Shown in pieces: positions 1-6,056 of a stretch of 6,468 nucleotides of DNA. The notes beneath the pieces were generated by a model. It did no database searches. It was not told where the DNA came from and saw only the letters and a program-made list of their open reading frames with translations. The stretch is taken from assembly GCA_947252915.1 (NCBI GenBank), contig CAMXWI010000049.1:1-6468 (forward strand), read 5' to 3'. The DNA comes from an uncultured Lactobacillus sp. (lineage in GTDB: Bacteria; Bacillota; Bacilli; Lactobacillales; Lactobacillaceae). The position numbers were made by a program, and so were the translations under genes. How positions within the stretch are numbered: position 1 is the stretch's first letter; every line of letters begins with the position of its first letter.

Positions 1-20
1 ACTTACGTCATGAATTCTTT

Positions 21-66
21 TTAATTATTCGCAAACAACTTTGCAACTTCCATTACTTCATCTTTA
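21..66 (-). other. Possible out-of-frame C-terminal tail of the epimerase
   Basis: The annotated epimerase stops at 64-66, directly after a TTTT run (AAAA at 66-69 on the plus strand). If that run were TTT, reading would continue for 14 residues, KDEVMEVAKLFANN, to a TAA at 21-23. The joined sequence around the junction (IIKREF then KDEVMEVAKLF) reads as one continuous amphipathic helix, and the total would be 384 residues. Both 370 and 384 fit the family's normal size. Fourteen stop-free codons can easily arise by chance, so this rests on the look of the peptide. No terminator, ribosome binding site or next gene is visible in bases 1-63. Confidence 0.4.
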
Positions 67-1176
67 AAATTCCCGCTTAATAATCTCAACAATTTGATCG
101 GCAGCATGACCATCACCGAAGAGCTGGCCTCCGGACGTCATCCGATTATAAAACTTCTTATCGTGGAGCAACGAGAACGTCGCCTGCTGAATACTTGTTG
201 GATCCGTTCCTACGACCTTAGCCGTTCCAGCCTTAATGGCTTCCAAACGTTCCGTGTTCTTCCGCAACAGCAATACCGGCTTATGGAACACTGATGCCTC
301 TTCAACCGTCCCTGCTGAATCCGTCAAAATAAATTTACTCCGGGCCGCCGTATTTAAAAAGTCTCCCAAGTCCATGAGGGGCATTACATGAATGCGATCG
401 CGGTTCGCTAAAATCTCCGTGGCAATCCCAAAAGCTGCTGAATCGGTCGCGACCGGGCAAACCAATTCGACATTCGGGTTCGTTTCCACCACATCACGCA
501 TCGTGCGGAAAACGCGTTCCATTGGGAAACCAGTATTTTCAATCCGTCCCATCGTCAGCAAAATCAAATCATGATCGTTGGGAATCGAATCTAGAAGTTT
601 ACTATGATAATCCGGATCATAGTACTGCGTCACCGTGTCAACAACCGTATTTCCAGTCACAAAGATCCGTTCGTCGGCCACCTGCTCATTCAATAAATTA
701 TCGCGCGCCTGCTCAGTTGGTGCAAAAAACACATCACTCAGTGTATCAGTCAAGTGACGCTGCATTTCATCCGGAAATGGATTGAGCTTATCATATGTTC
801 GCAAACCGGCCTCGACATGAGCAACTGGCAAACGATTATAAAAAGCACTCAAACTAGCCGCCAGGGTCGTAATCGTGTCCCCCAAAACCATCAGCATGTC
901 CGGCTGGGCGGCACTAATTACCGTTTGAAAATTATGCAACAACTGACTGAGCTGCTCAATCATCCCGATCTCGCGACTAGACTTCACATTCAAATCAAAA
1001 TCGGAATCAATACCGAAGAAGTGCATCGCTTGGTGCAGTTGCTGATACTGCTTAGAAGCAACAACAATAATTGGTTCGAAAGTTTCTGGATCCTGCTTCA
1101 TCAGCTTGATGATCGGGGCCATCTTGATTACTTCCGCCCGGGTCCCAAATAAAATCATAATCCGTAATCGAGCCAT
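64..1176 (-). CDS. wecB: Divergent UDP-N-acetylglucosamine 2-epimerase (non-hydrolysing, WecB/MnaA family)
   Basis: The family interconverts UDP-GlcNAc and UDP-ManNAc in the cytoplasm, supplying ManNAc for wall teichoic acid linkage units or polysaccharides. The 370-residue product has the two-domain GT-B layout. Visible motifs are GTRAEVIKMAP (11-21; Arg13 and Lys18 kept), LGDT (98-101; Asp100), HVEAGLRT (120-127; Glu122), FPDEM (134-138) and a UDP-binding-type TDSAGTVEEAS (285-295) followed by TER (308-310). Several hallmarks are altered. The usual HRREN reads GRIEN (210-214), so the conserved histidine is Gly210. The usual PVHxNP reads PVATDS (241-246), TERPE reads TERLE, and the first Glu of PEE is Asp136. 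The start at 1176 is fixed by an ideal Shine-Dalgarno sequence. The family assignment is secure; activity as a standard epimerase is uncertain. The last helix may be cut short by a one-base insertion (see the tail at 21-66). Confidence 0.93.
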   Translation of the reverse strand: MARLRIMILFGTRAEVIKMAPIIKLMKQDPETFEPIIVVASKQYQQLHQAMHFFGIDSDFDLNVKSSREIGMIEQLSQLLHNFQTVISAAQPDMLMVLGDTITTLAASLSAFYNRLPVAHVEAGLRTYDKLNPFPDEMQRHLTDTLSDVFFAPTEQARDNLLNEQVADERIFVTGNTVVDTVTQYYDPDYHSKLLDSIPNDHDLILLTMGRIENTGFPMERVFRTMRDVVETNPNVELVCPVATDSAAFGIATEILANRDRIHVMPLMDLGDFLNTAARSKFILTDSAGTVEEASVFHKPVLLLRKNTERLEAIKAGTAKVVGTDPTSIQQATFSLLHDKKFYNRMTSGGQLFGDGHAADQIVEIIKREF

Positions 1177-1180
1177 GTTG

Positions 1181-1190
1181 TCACCTCCTT
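1181..1190 (-). promoter_or_regulatory. Ribosome binding site of the epimerase gene
   Basis: The minus strand reads AAGGAGGTGA four bases before the ATG at 1174-1176. This is a full-length match to the anti-Shine-Dalgarno sequence of Firmicute 16S rRNA at good spacing. It decides the start codon and suggests efficient translation. Confidence 0.93.
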
Positions 1191-1216
1191 GTGTCTAATA
1201 AAAAATTTCATGCTTA

Positions 1217-1239
1217 ATTGTACCGCGATTTTGATTATA
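1217..1239 (-). promoter_or_regulatory. Candidate -10 elements for the epimerase gene
   Basis: Two -10-like hexamers lie between the adhesin terminator and the epimerase: a perfect TATAAT at 1234-1239 and TACAAT at 1217-1222. Neither has a good TTGACA-like partner 16-18 bases upstream (the hexamers there are near TACGAC and TAGTTT). A promoter is expected because a terminator separates this gene from the adhesin, but which element is used is not resolved. Confidence 0.35.
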
Positions 1240-1282
1240 AAACTAGCGTATCCCGAGTCGTAATCCCCACCATTAGCTCTAT

Positions 1283-1317
1283 AAAAAGCAAAGAGACTGG
1301 GTAAGTCCCCAATCTCT
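1283..1317 (-). terminator. Rho-independent terminator of the adhesin gene
   Basis: On the minus strand, ten bases after the adhesin stop codon, AGAGATTGGG pairs with CCCAGTCTCT (arms 1308-1317 and 1292-1301; ten pairs including one T-G) around a six-base loop. It is followed by TTGCTTTTT. It should end the adhesin transcript before the epimerase, so the two are probably not a simple operon, although some read-through is possible. Confidence 0.88.
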
Positions 1318-1326
1318 TCATTTTAT

Positions 1327-4300
1327 TTAGTTGTGACGACGCTTAGTCTTAGCTAAACCAAGCATACTCATCGCACCAGCAATACCTAAGCCAATTAATG
1401 CGCCATCATGGTCGTTACCAGTTTGTGGTAATTGATGGACTTCATTGCGTTGGCCCTTCGTTTGTCCCTGGTTAGCTGCACTAATGGCGTTGCTTTGAGC
1501 TAAACGAGCCTGCCGAGCAGCCTCAACCGCTGGATCAACATGATAGTTAATTTCAACCGTTAAATCATCACTATCAGGCGTTACCGTGACCGCTTCAACC
1601 ACCGCAATATCTGGTAAGTAGCCCGGTACTGAAGGAGCCGTGAATTCAGCTAACTGTTGTGCATCACGATTCCATTTACCATAGGTCACCTTTCCTGTAA
1701 CGTCATCAACGTCTGCGGTCCGGGTAAAGGTTGCCTTTTGGACAATCGTTTTCTTCCGGCCATCAGGATAGTTAACTGTAATGGTCCGCGTTACTGTCCG
1801 GTTGAGGTCATCATGGCTGACCCCATCTGGGTACTTCTGATCCGTCCCAGGAATAGTATCATCCGGCGTCTTTGGATCAGTTGGTTGAACCGTGGTGCGG
1901 CCGTGAATCAGATGTACCGTAAAGATTTGATCAACATAATCAACGTGATCGTAATTGCCTAAATTCTTCAATGCTTCAGCCAACGTTTGACCATCCAGCG
2001 TTACCTTCGTAGAATCATTCGTAACGTCTACGAATTGGTAACCTTGTTTAGCGTAAGCATCCATGATCTGGGTCGCATGTGCAAAACTAATTGGACCACG
2101 ATCACTCTTCCCTTGTGCTTGATCCCAGTTAGCGAGGTCTGTCTTACTATCATCATCCACAAAGTTCAGATAAGCTGATTGATCATCTGGCGTGTAGTGA
2201 ACGTCAAACACTTCATTTGGTGTCTCCTCCGTAACATCTTCAGCTGGAATATCTGCTAAGTCCGCTTGAGCATCAATACCGTCATTTGAAAGCTGTTTGA
2301 TGTGATAAGTATAGCCCGGAACAAGATCCATACTTGTCTGGTTAAAGTGACCTTTGGACCAGTCACCGTATGTTACTTTACCAGTAACTTCGTCAACATC
2401 TGCTGTCCGAGTCAAAGTAACTGTCGTCTTCGTTGACTTGTCTTTGTTCCGTGGATCACCACTAATGTTAATAGTCCGCGTAATTTCTTTATTCAGATCA
2501 TCGTGGCTAACTCCATGTGGGTACTTCTGGTCTGTTCCTGGAATAGTGGCATCCGGTGTTTTAGGATCTGTTGGTTGAACGGTAGTGTGGTTATGAGTCA
2601 AATGAACAACATAGGCTTGATCATTTTGATCATCGTTATCAAATGTAATCTGAGCTGGGACCACCGCATGATCAGCTAATTTGTAACCATCCTTTTCATA
2701 TTCACTAACCTTATCATTAGCTTTAGTATCAATGACTTGATCAGTAACTCCAGTATATTGAACTGTTGTTAAAGTTTCCCCAGTTACATCATCGATATAT
2801 GAAATCGATGCCTTTTGTGGATTAGGTGAGTAAACAACATCAATGTTAATATCATCACTACCATGATTAACCTTCATAGGTTTAATTTCGTAGTGACCGT
2901 CCGTTTCCTTTTCCAAATCATTGTCACTTGGTACTTCGATCAGAACAAGGTCTTCGGCACTAGTATTTGAATTCTTTTCATGTGGGGTGTAACCCTTCAC
3001 AGTTGGAATGTCATATTTAGCAAACGTTCCTTGATCCTGCTTGGTTCCTTCGCGTAACCAGTCACCATACTTAGTAATCTCACCAGTTACTTCATCGACA
3101 TCAGCAGTTCGGGTAAACCGAAGTGTTTCATTATAAGTTGCCACCTTATGGGTATGTGGATCTTCAATGCGAATCGTTTCATGAACCTCGCTATTTAAAT
3201 TATCCTGATCAACACCCTGCGGATATTTCTTACCGGGATTATCCGGTAATACGTCCTTAGGAGTCTTTGGATGATCAGACGTAACCGTGGTGTGTTGGTG
3301 GACTAAATGAACTTCGTAATCCTGTGAAGCTGAGTCATCATGATCAAATACTATGGTGGCTGGCACGTTTCTGCTCTTTACCTTGTAACCTTGGTTTGAA
3401 TAGTCACGAACTTGGTAATCGCTCTCGCTATCACTAGCTCCTGATAGTTCATCATCAGCTAAAACTTTACCTTGATCGTTATCATCAATGTATTTAACTG
3501 TTACCTTTTGGATATTTGGACTGTATACAACATAAGTATCTGGAATAACATCATCGTGCTTTACAGACTTTGCTTCAACAGTTTCTTTACTTGGAGTATA
3601 ACCAGCAATCTTCGGTGAAGGAACAGAGTTGAATGACTTCTCACCATCCCAATAATCTACAGTATTCTTTCCAGTTACCAAGTCTTTCGTAACGTGGTGA
3701 GTAAACTTAAGAGTTTGTGTATTCGAATCAGCTGCCTTTTCCCCATGTTGGTATTGATAGATAATTGTTCGACTTACAGAATCTGTTGCAGAACTATCCT
3801 GAGTAGCATGTTTCAAGTAAACCTTATAAGTATGGTTTCCCGAAGCATTAAATTCAATCCCGTTAATCCCTTTATTAGCATTTTCTGTCGCTAATTCATC
3901 TTCATCAACCTTATAGTTTTTGAATTCTTTACTAATAATATTAGTTGTGGAGTAAGCCTTGGTTTGACCAACCTTACCACTGATTGAGTCAGACTTTAGC
4001 AATTTGTTGTTATCATCTTCATCATAGTATTCAACTGTATCTGTTCTATTGTCCCCATCGAATACAAGATAAACGTTGGAAATTGTATCTGCAGCTGGTA
4101 ACTTGATTACACCATCTTCACTATTTACAACAATATCACCAGCCTTAACTGACTGTTTGGAATTATTGTCGAATGTAATATCACCAGTCGCTTTACTCTT
4201 CCGTAGATGGTATCCCATAAAATTAGGAATCTCAATCTTACTTGACGCTCCCGGTTCGCCAAAAGTCGTGGTTACGGTAGTATAACCATCCATTGCTTCA

Positions 4301-5874
4301 CCAGTCTGACCATTTAAATAGTGAACTGTAATTCCCGCTTGACCTTTAGTATCGGAAGTATCAACAATCGGTGACATTGTGCCACTAGCCCTACCATCTT
4401 CTACGTACTTATCACCCTGCTTTTTCATAGTGTGTAGAGTATATTTAGGTGCGGTGGTACTGTAATTGTTATAGTAAATGCGGATTTCAGGAATAATACA
4501 AGTTGGCAAACCTTTCATTGCACCTTCTTGATAAAAATGATAAGTGACTTGATTAGCTTTTCCCTCATCTTTATCAAAAACAACAGTATTGGTATTTTTT
4601 AACCCATCAGGAACATAAACATGTCGCCGAATGGTATCGGGTGAAATATGAACTACGAAAAGATAACTACCATCAGCCTGCTTAGACCAACTGGCACCAT
4701 CTTTCCCAACGGTTGCATCTAATTCATCAAATGATTGATTGTCTGCAGCTTTAGACAACGGAACGTTTGCCCCGTTCATTTGGTGACCTTCATCAGTCAT
4801 TTTTCCATCACTATTAATCGAACTCGAATTAGTGAAGTAATCAACTCGTGGACTATGAAAACCATAGTTCGCCAAGTCACTAGGGTCCTTAACAGTTACC
4901 TTGTAATAAAATTTATAAGTATCTGGAATGTAGACATTTCCCTTTTGCCCCTGACTATTTTGCAAATCTTGAAATGTTTGATCATCACGAATTGCATAAT
5001 CATGGGCATAGTTTTGTAAAGCACCAGTATCAGTCTGTCCATAAGGAGTGAATCCTTCGAGATTACGGTTTTTCTTCACATCATATAATTGGGGAACAAT
5101 ATTGAATTGATACTTTTTCCCAGTGAATTCCATCGTCTCAATATATGGATTCTGCTTAGTTGCTTCTTTGTAAATATGTGGATCTGTTTGGTGATTAACA
5201 ATTACAAAATCCGTAATAACAAAATCGAAGTGAATTAATTTGTCAGCTTCATCCTTATCACGTTGAGCATCATAAATTGACTTATTAATATTTAAAATGA
5301 CTTGCCCATGTTGCCCATTTCCGGTGACATACATTTTACCAATTTCAGAAATTACTTCATGAGTCTTAGGATCAGTATAACTAATCCAGTGATTACCACC
5401 ATCACCCGTAAAGAACATGTATTTTTCATTACTCGAAGTGGCATTGTAATCACCAATTACAATATTATTTCCGGCTACCAAATTCTTTAGAGCAATATCA
5501 AATTGACCATCATATCCAAAGCTTGACCATTGTGAAGAAGTCCAGTTAGTTTGATTAGCTAACTTTTTACCACCGTTCCAATCCAAATTAGTATCAACAT
5601 TCTGTGCTTCCGGTTCCGCAGAAACAGCTTTGCTTTCTTTCAAGCTATTTGCTGGTACAGTTGCTGCAGCCTTTTTCAAATCATTCACTTGAACTGTTTG
5701 AGTTTGTGAAGCTACTGGTGTTGTTGACTTTTGATCAGCACCCTTCTGCACATCATTTGCAGGTGCCGGAACATTTGCTTTCTTGGCACTATCTGTTGCT
5801 TGTTCTGCTGCCACATCGGTTGCTTGACTACCACTAACTGTATCAGCCTTCACATTCGTGGCGGCCATTCCCAT
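1327..5874 (-). CDS. Giant LPXTG-anchored mucus-binding (Mub/MucBP-type) surface adhesin, main open frame
   Basis: This is a 1515-residue open frame; joined to its frameshifted start at 5990 it would make 1554 residues. Order along the open frame: the end of a signal peptide with a likely cut after VKA (residue 10); an Ala/Thr/Gln/Lys-rich linker (11-87); an unrecognised region with aromatic and beta-like character (about 88-505); a MucBP-like domain (about 512-607); four Mub-type repeats (608-1447); an Ala/Gln-rich wall segment; LPQTG (1482-1486); a hydrophobic stretch (1491-1508); and a KTKRRHN tail. Proteins of this kind are exported, linked to peptidoglycan by sortase A, and bind mucus or other host glycans. 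The ATG at 5874 has only a weak AGGA nine bases upstream and lies inside the signal hydrophobic core, so it is unlikely to be the natural start. The open body has one cysteine (Cys459). The adhesin family is clear; the ligand is unknown. Confidence 0.92.
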   Translation of the reverse strand: MGMAATNVKADTVSGSQATDVAAEQATDSAKKANVPAPANDVQKGADQKSTTPVASQTQTVQVNDLKKAAATVPANSLKESKAVSAEPEAQNVDTNLDWNGGKKLANQTNWTSSQWSSFGYDGQFDIALKNLVAGNNIVIGDYNATSSNEKYMFFTGDGGNHWISYTDPKTHEVISEIGKMYVTGNGQHGQVILNINKSIYDAQRDKDEADKLIHFDFVITDFVIVNHQTDPHIYKEATKQNPYIETMEFTGKKYQFNIVPQLYDVKKNRNLEGFTPYGQTDTGALQNYAHDYAIRDDQTFQDLQNSQGQKGNVYIPDTYKFYYKVTVKDPSDLANYGFHSPRVDYFTNSSSINSDGKMTDEGHQMNGANVPLSKAADNQSFDELDATVGKDGASWSKQADGSYLFVVHISPDTIRRHVYVPDGLKNTNTVVFDKDEGKANQVTYHFYQEGAMKGLPTCIIPEIRIYYNNYSTTAPKYTLHTMKKQGDKYVEDGRASGTMSPIVDTSDTKGQAGITVHYLNGQTGEAMDGYTTVTTTFGEPGASSKIEIPNFMGYHLRKSKATGDITFDNNSKQSVKAGDIVVNSEDGVIKLPAADTISNVYLVFDGDNRTDTVEYYDEDDNNKLLKSDSISGKVGQTKAYSTTNIISKEFKNYKVDEDELATENANKGINGIEFNASGNHTYKVYLKHATQDSSATDSVSRTIIYQYQHGEKAADSNTQTLKFTHHVTKDLVTGKNTVDYWDGEKSFNSVPSPKIAGYTPSKETVEAKSVKHDDVIPDTYVVYSPNIQKVTVKYIDDNDQGKVLADDELSGASDSESDYQVRDYSNQGYKVKSRNVPATIVFDHDDSASQDYEVHLVHQHTTVTSDHPKTPKDVLPDNPGKKYPQGVDQDNLNSEVHETIRIEDPHTHKVATYNETLRFTRTADVDEVTGEITKYGDWLREGTKQDQGTFAKYDIPTVKGYTPHEKNSNTSAEDLVLIEVPSDNDLEKETDGHYEIKPMKVNHGSDDINIDVVYSPNPQKASISYIDDVTGETLTTVQYTGVTDQVIDTKANDKVSEYEKDGYKLADHAVVPAQITFDNDDQNDQAYVVHLTHNHTTVQPTDPKTPDATIPGTDQKYPHGVSHDDLNKEITRTINISGDPRNKDKSTKTTVTLTRTADVDEVTGKVTYGDWSKGHFNQTSMDLVPGYTYHIKQLSNDGIDAQADLADIPAEDVTEETPNEVFDVHYTPDDQSAYLNFVDDDSKTDLANWDQAQGKSDRGPISFAHATQIMDAYAKQGYQFVDVTNDSTKVTLDGQTLAEALKNLGNYDHVDYVDQIFTVHLIHGRTTVQPTDPKTPDDTIPGTDQKYPDGVSHDDLNRTVTRTITVNYPDGRKKTIVQKATFTRTADVDDVTGKVTYGKWNRDAQQLAEFTAPSVPGYLPDIAVVEAVTVTPDSDDLTVEINYHVDPAVEAARQARLAQSNAISAANQGQTKGQRNEVHQLPQTGNDHDGALIGLGIAGAMSMLGLAKTKRRHN
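1330..1431 (-). other. LPQTG sortase sorting signal and membrane anchor of the adhesin
   Basis: LPQTG (1417-1431) is followed by NDHD, a hydrophobic stretch GALIGLGIAGAMSMLGLA and the basic tail KTKRRHN before the stop. This is the complete three-part sorting signal used by class A sortase, which cuts between Thr and Gly and links the protein to the peptidoglycan cross-bridge. LPQTG is the common variant in Lactobacillaceae. The preceding wall-spanning segment is short and Ala/Gln-rich rather than Pro-rich. Confidence 0.96.
1534..2184 (-). repeat. Mub-type repeat 4 of the adhesin, with a divergent first half
   Basis: Residues 1231-1447. The second half is a textbook Mub B2-like unit: VTRTITVNYPDGRKK, FTRTADVDDVTGKVTYGKW, VPGYLPD, then INYHVD. 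The first half (SAYLNFVDDDSKTDLANWDQ) keeps the V-D-D opening and the HLIHGRTTVQ ending, but carries extra sequence (TLDGQTLAEALKNLGNYDHV) in place of the short DNDDQNDQ turn of repeat 3. It is nearest the wall. Confidence 0.85.
2185..2820 (-). repeat. Mub-type repeat 3 of the adhesin
   Basis: Residues 1019-1230. It opens QKASISYIDDVTGETLTTVQ, then GYKLADHAVVPAQITFDNDD, VVHLTHNHTTVQ, the linker PTDPKTPDATIPGTDQKYP, then GVSHDDLN, LTRTADVDEVTGKVTYGDW and VPGYTYH. The linker and the following 15 residues (1097-1128) are almost identical in protein to those of repeat 4 (1327-1358), although the DNA differs at many synonymous positions. This marks an older duplication. Confidence 0.88.
2821..3513 (-). 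repeat. Mub-type repeat 2 of the adhesin
   Basis: Residues 788-1018. It opens QKVTVKYIDDNDQGKVLADD and continues with GYKVKSRNVPATIVFDHDD, YEVHLVHQHTTV, a PKTPKDVLP linker, FTRTADVDEVTG, GYTPHEK and VVYSPN. It is the longest repeat at about 231 residues, because of an acidic insertion (VPSDNDLEKETDGHYEIKPM, 981-1000) before the last strand. The order of a MucBP-like half and a Mub B2-like half is the same as in repeat 3. Confidence 0.85.
3514..4053 (-). repeat. Mub-type repeat 1 of the adhesin (divergent)
   Basis: Residues 608-787. The first half (TDTVEYYDEDDNNKLLKSDS to YKVYLKHATQ) has the Y-D-D opening and the V-x-L-x-H ending seen in the other repeats. The second half has RTIIYQY, LKFTHHVTKDLVTGK, IAGYTPSKETVEA and VVYSPN, matching the Mub B2-like pattern. 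It lacks the TTVxPTDPKTP linker of repeats 3 and 4 and reads HHVTKDLVTG where the others read RTADVDEVTG. It is the most diverged and most AT-rich of the four. Confidence 0.75.
4054..4341 (-). other. MucBP-like domain of the adhesin
   Basis: Residues about 512-607 begin AGITVHYLNGQTGEAMDGYT, which fits the MucBP opening pattern (a beta strand ending in Y, then a short turn and G-E). They continue with FGEPGASSKIEIPNFMGYHL and end at VYLVFDGD. It is one domain of about 96 residues between the N-terminal region and the repeats. MucBP domains occur in surface proteins of lactobacilli and listeriae and are associated with mucin binding; binding here is inferred only from the family. Confidence 0.65.
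4360..5613 (-). other. N-terminal presumed ligand-binding region of the adhesin, family not recognised
   Basis: Residues about 88-505 are non-repetitive and rich in Tyr, Trp, Phe, Asn and Asp, unlike the stalk repeats. Segments such as NWTSSQWSSFGYDGQFDIAL, GDGGNHWISYTD and DKLIHFDFVITDFVIVNH alternate hydrophobic and polar residues, suggesting beta-sandwich modules. The position, distal to the wall anchor, is where LPXTG adhesins usually carry their binding head. I do not recognise a named family, and no lectin signature is evident. The single cysteine of the protein (Cys459, in LPTCIIPE) is here, so no intramolecular disulfide is possible. Confidence 0.6.
5614..5844 (-). other. Low-complexity linker after the adhesin signal peptide
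   Basis: Residues 11-87 of the open frame are rich in Ala, Thr, Gln, Lys and Asp (for example DVAAEQATDSAKKA and TTPVASQTQTVQV), with almost no aromatic residues. This composition is typical of the flexible, rapidly diverging segment that follows the signal peptide in large LPXTG proteins. No fold or binding role can be read from it. Confidence 0.7.
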
Positions 5875-5885
5875 AAAAGATAATC

Positions 5886-5990
5886 CTAGTAAAACCGAAG
5901 AAACCCAACCGTTAACTTACGAATCCCAAAATGTTGGACAGTTTGCATTTCTTTTTGTCGCTTTTGCCATTGATTATTTTTCGAAACCAT
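5886..5990 (-). pseudogene. Frameshifted 5' end of the adhesin gene encoding the YSIRK-type signal peptide
   Basis: From the ATG at 5990 the frame encodes 34 residues and ends at TAG (5886-5888). It starts MVSKNNQWQKRQKEM and contains FGIRKLTVG, a match to the YSIRK-G/S signal found on many wall-anchored proteins of Lactobacillaceae, streptococci and staphylococci. After Gly29 the expected continuation VSSVLLGLSFMG lies in the next frame, which runs on into the 1515-residue adhesin body. One extra G in the GGG at 5904-5906 would join the two frames perfectly and complete the G-x-x-S half of the motif. The promoter and ribosome binding site are intact, so this is the true start region. The change may be a sequencing error, an inactivating mutation or, less likely, a recoding site. 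Confidence 0.9.
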
Positions 5991-5996
5991 TTTTTA

Positions 5997-6008
5997 CTCC
6001 ATTCCTTT
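5997..6008 (-). promoter_or_regulatory. Ribosome binding site for the true adhesin start
   Basis: The minus strand reads AAAGGAATGGAG, with GGAG ending six bases before the ATG at 5988-5990. The spacing and strength are far better than the AGGA in front of the ATG at 5874. This fixes 5990 as the natural start and shows that the signal-peptide frame is meant to be translated. Confidence 0.85.
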
Positions 6009-6027
6009 TGCAAATTTTACATTCTTT

Positions 6028-6056
6028 ATCTTAGAAATGGCTCAAAACGTTGTCAA
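6028..6056 (-). promoter_or_regulatory. Sigma-A type promoter of the adhesin gene
   Basis: The -35 box TTGACA (6051-6056) is perfect. The -10 box TAAGAT (6028-6033) matches four of six consensus bases, and the spacer is exactly 17. The predicted start of transcription is near 6020, giving a leader of about 30 bases, too short for a riboswitch. A cre-like sequence overlaps the -35 box. Confidence 0.85.
6042..6055 (-). promoter_or_regulatory. Possible CcpA (cre-like) operator over the adhesin -35 box
   Basis: TGACAACGTTTTGA, which includes most of the -35 box, matches the cre consensus TGWAANCGNTNWCA at all but two positions. CcpA bound here would block RNA polymerase, implying repression on preferred sugars. 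Degenerate cre matches are common by chance, and the central AACGTT occurs again at 6173-6178 without a promoter, so this is weak. Confidence 0.3.

Noticed and set aside
94..5490. Numerous plus-strand open frames of about 60-130 codons within the two large genes
   Set aside because: All are antisense shadows of strong minus-strand coding regions, with no ribosome binding sites or recognisable products.
5890..5912. Programmed -1 frameshift site in the adhesin signal
   Set aside because: The bases T-GGG-TTT do not form a good slippery heptamer, and I saw no strong downstream hairpin. A one-base deletion or error is simpler, so this is kept only as an alternative.
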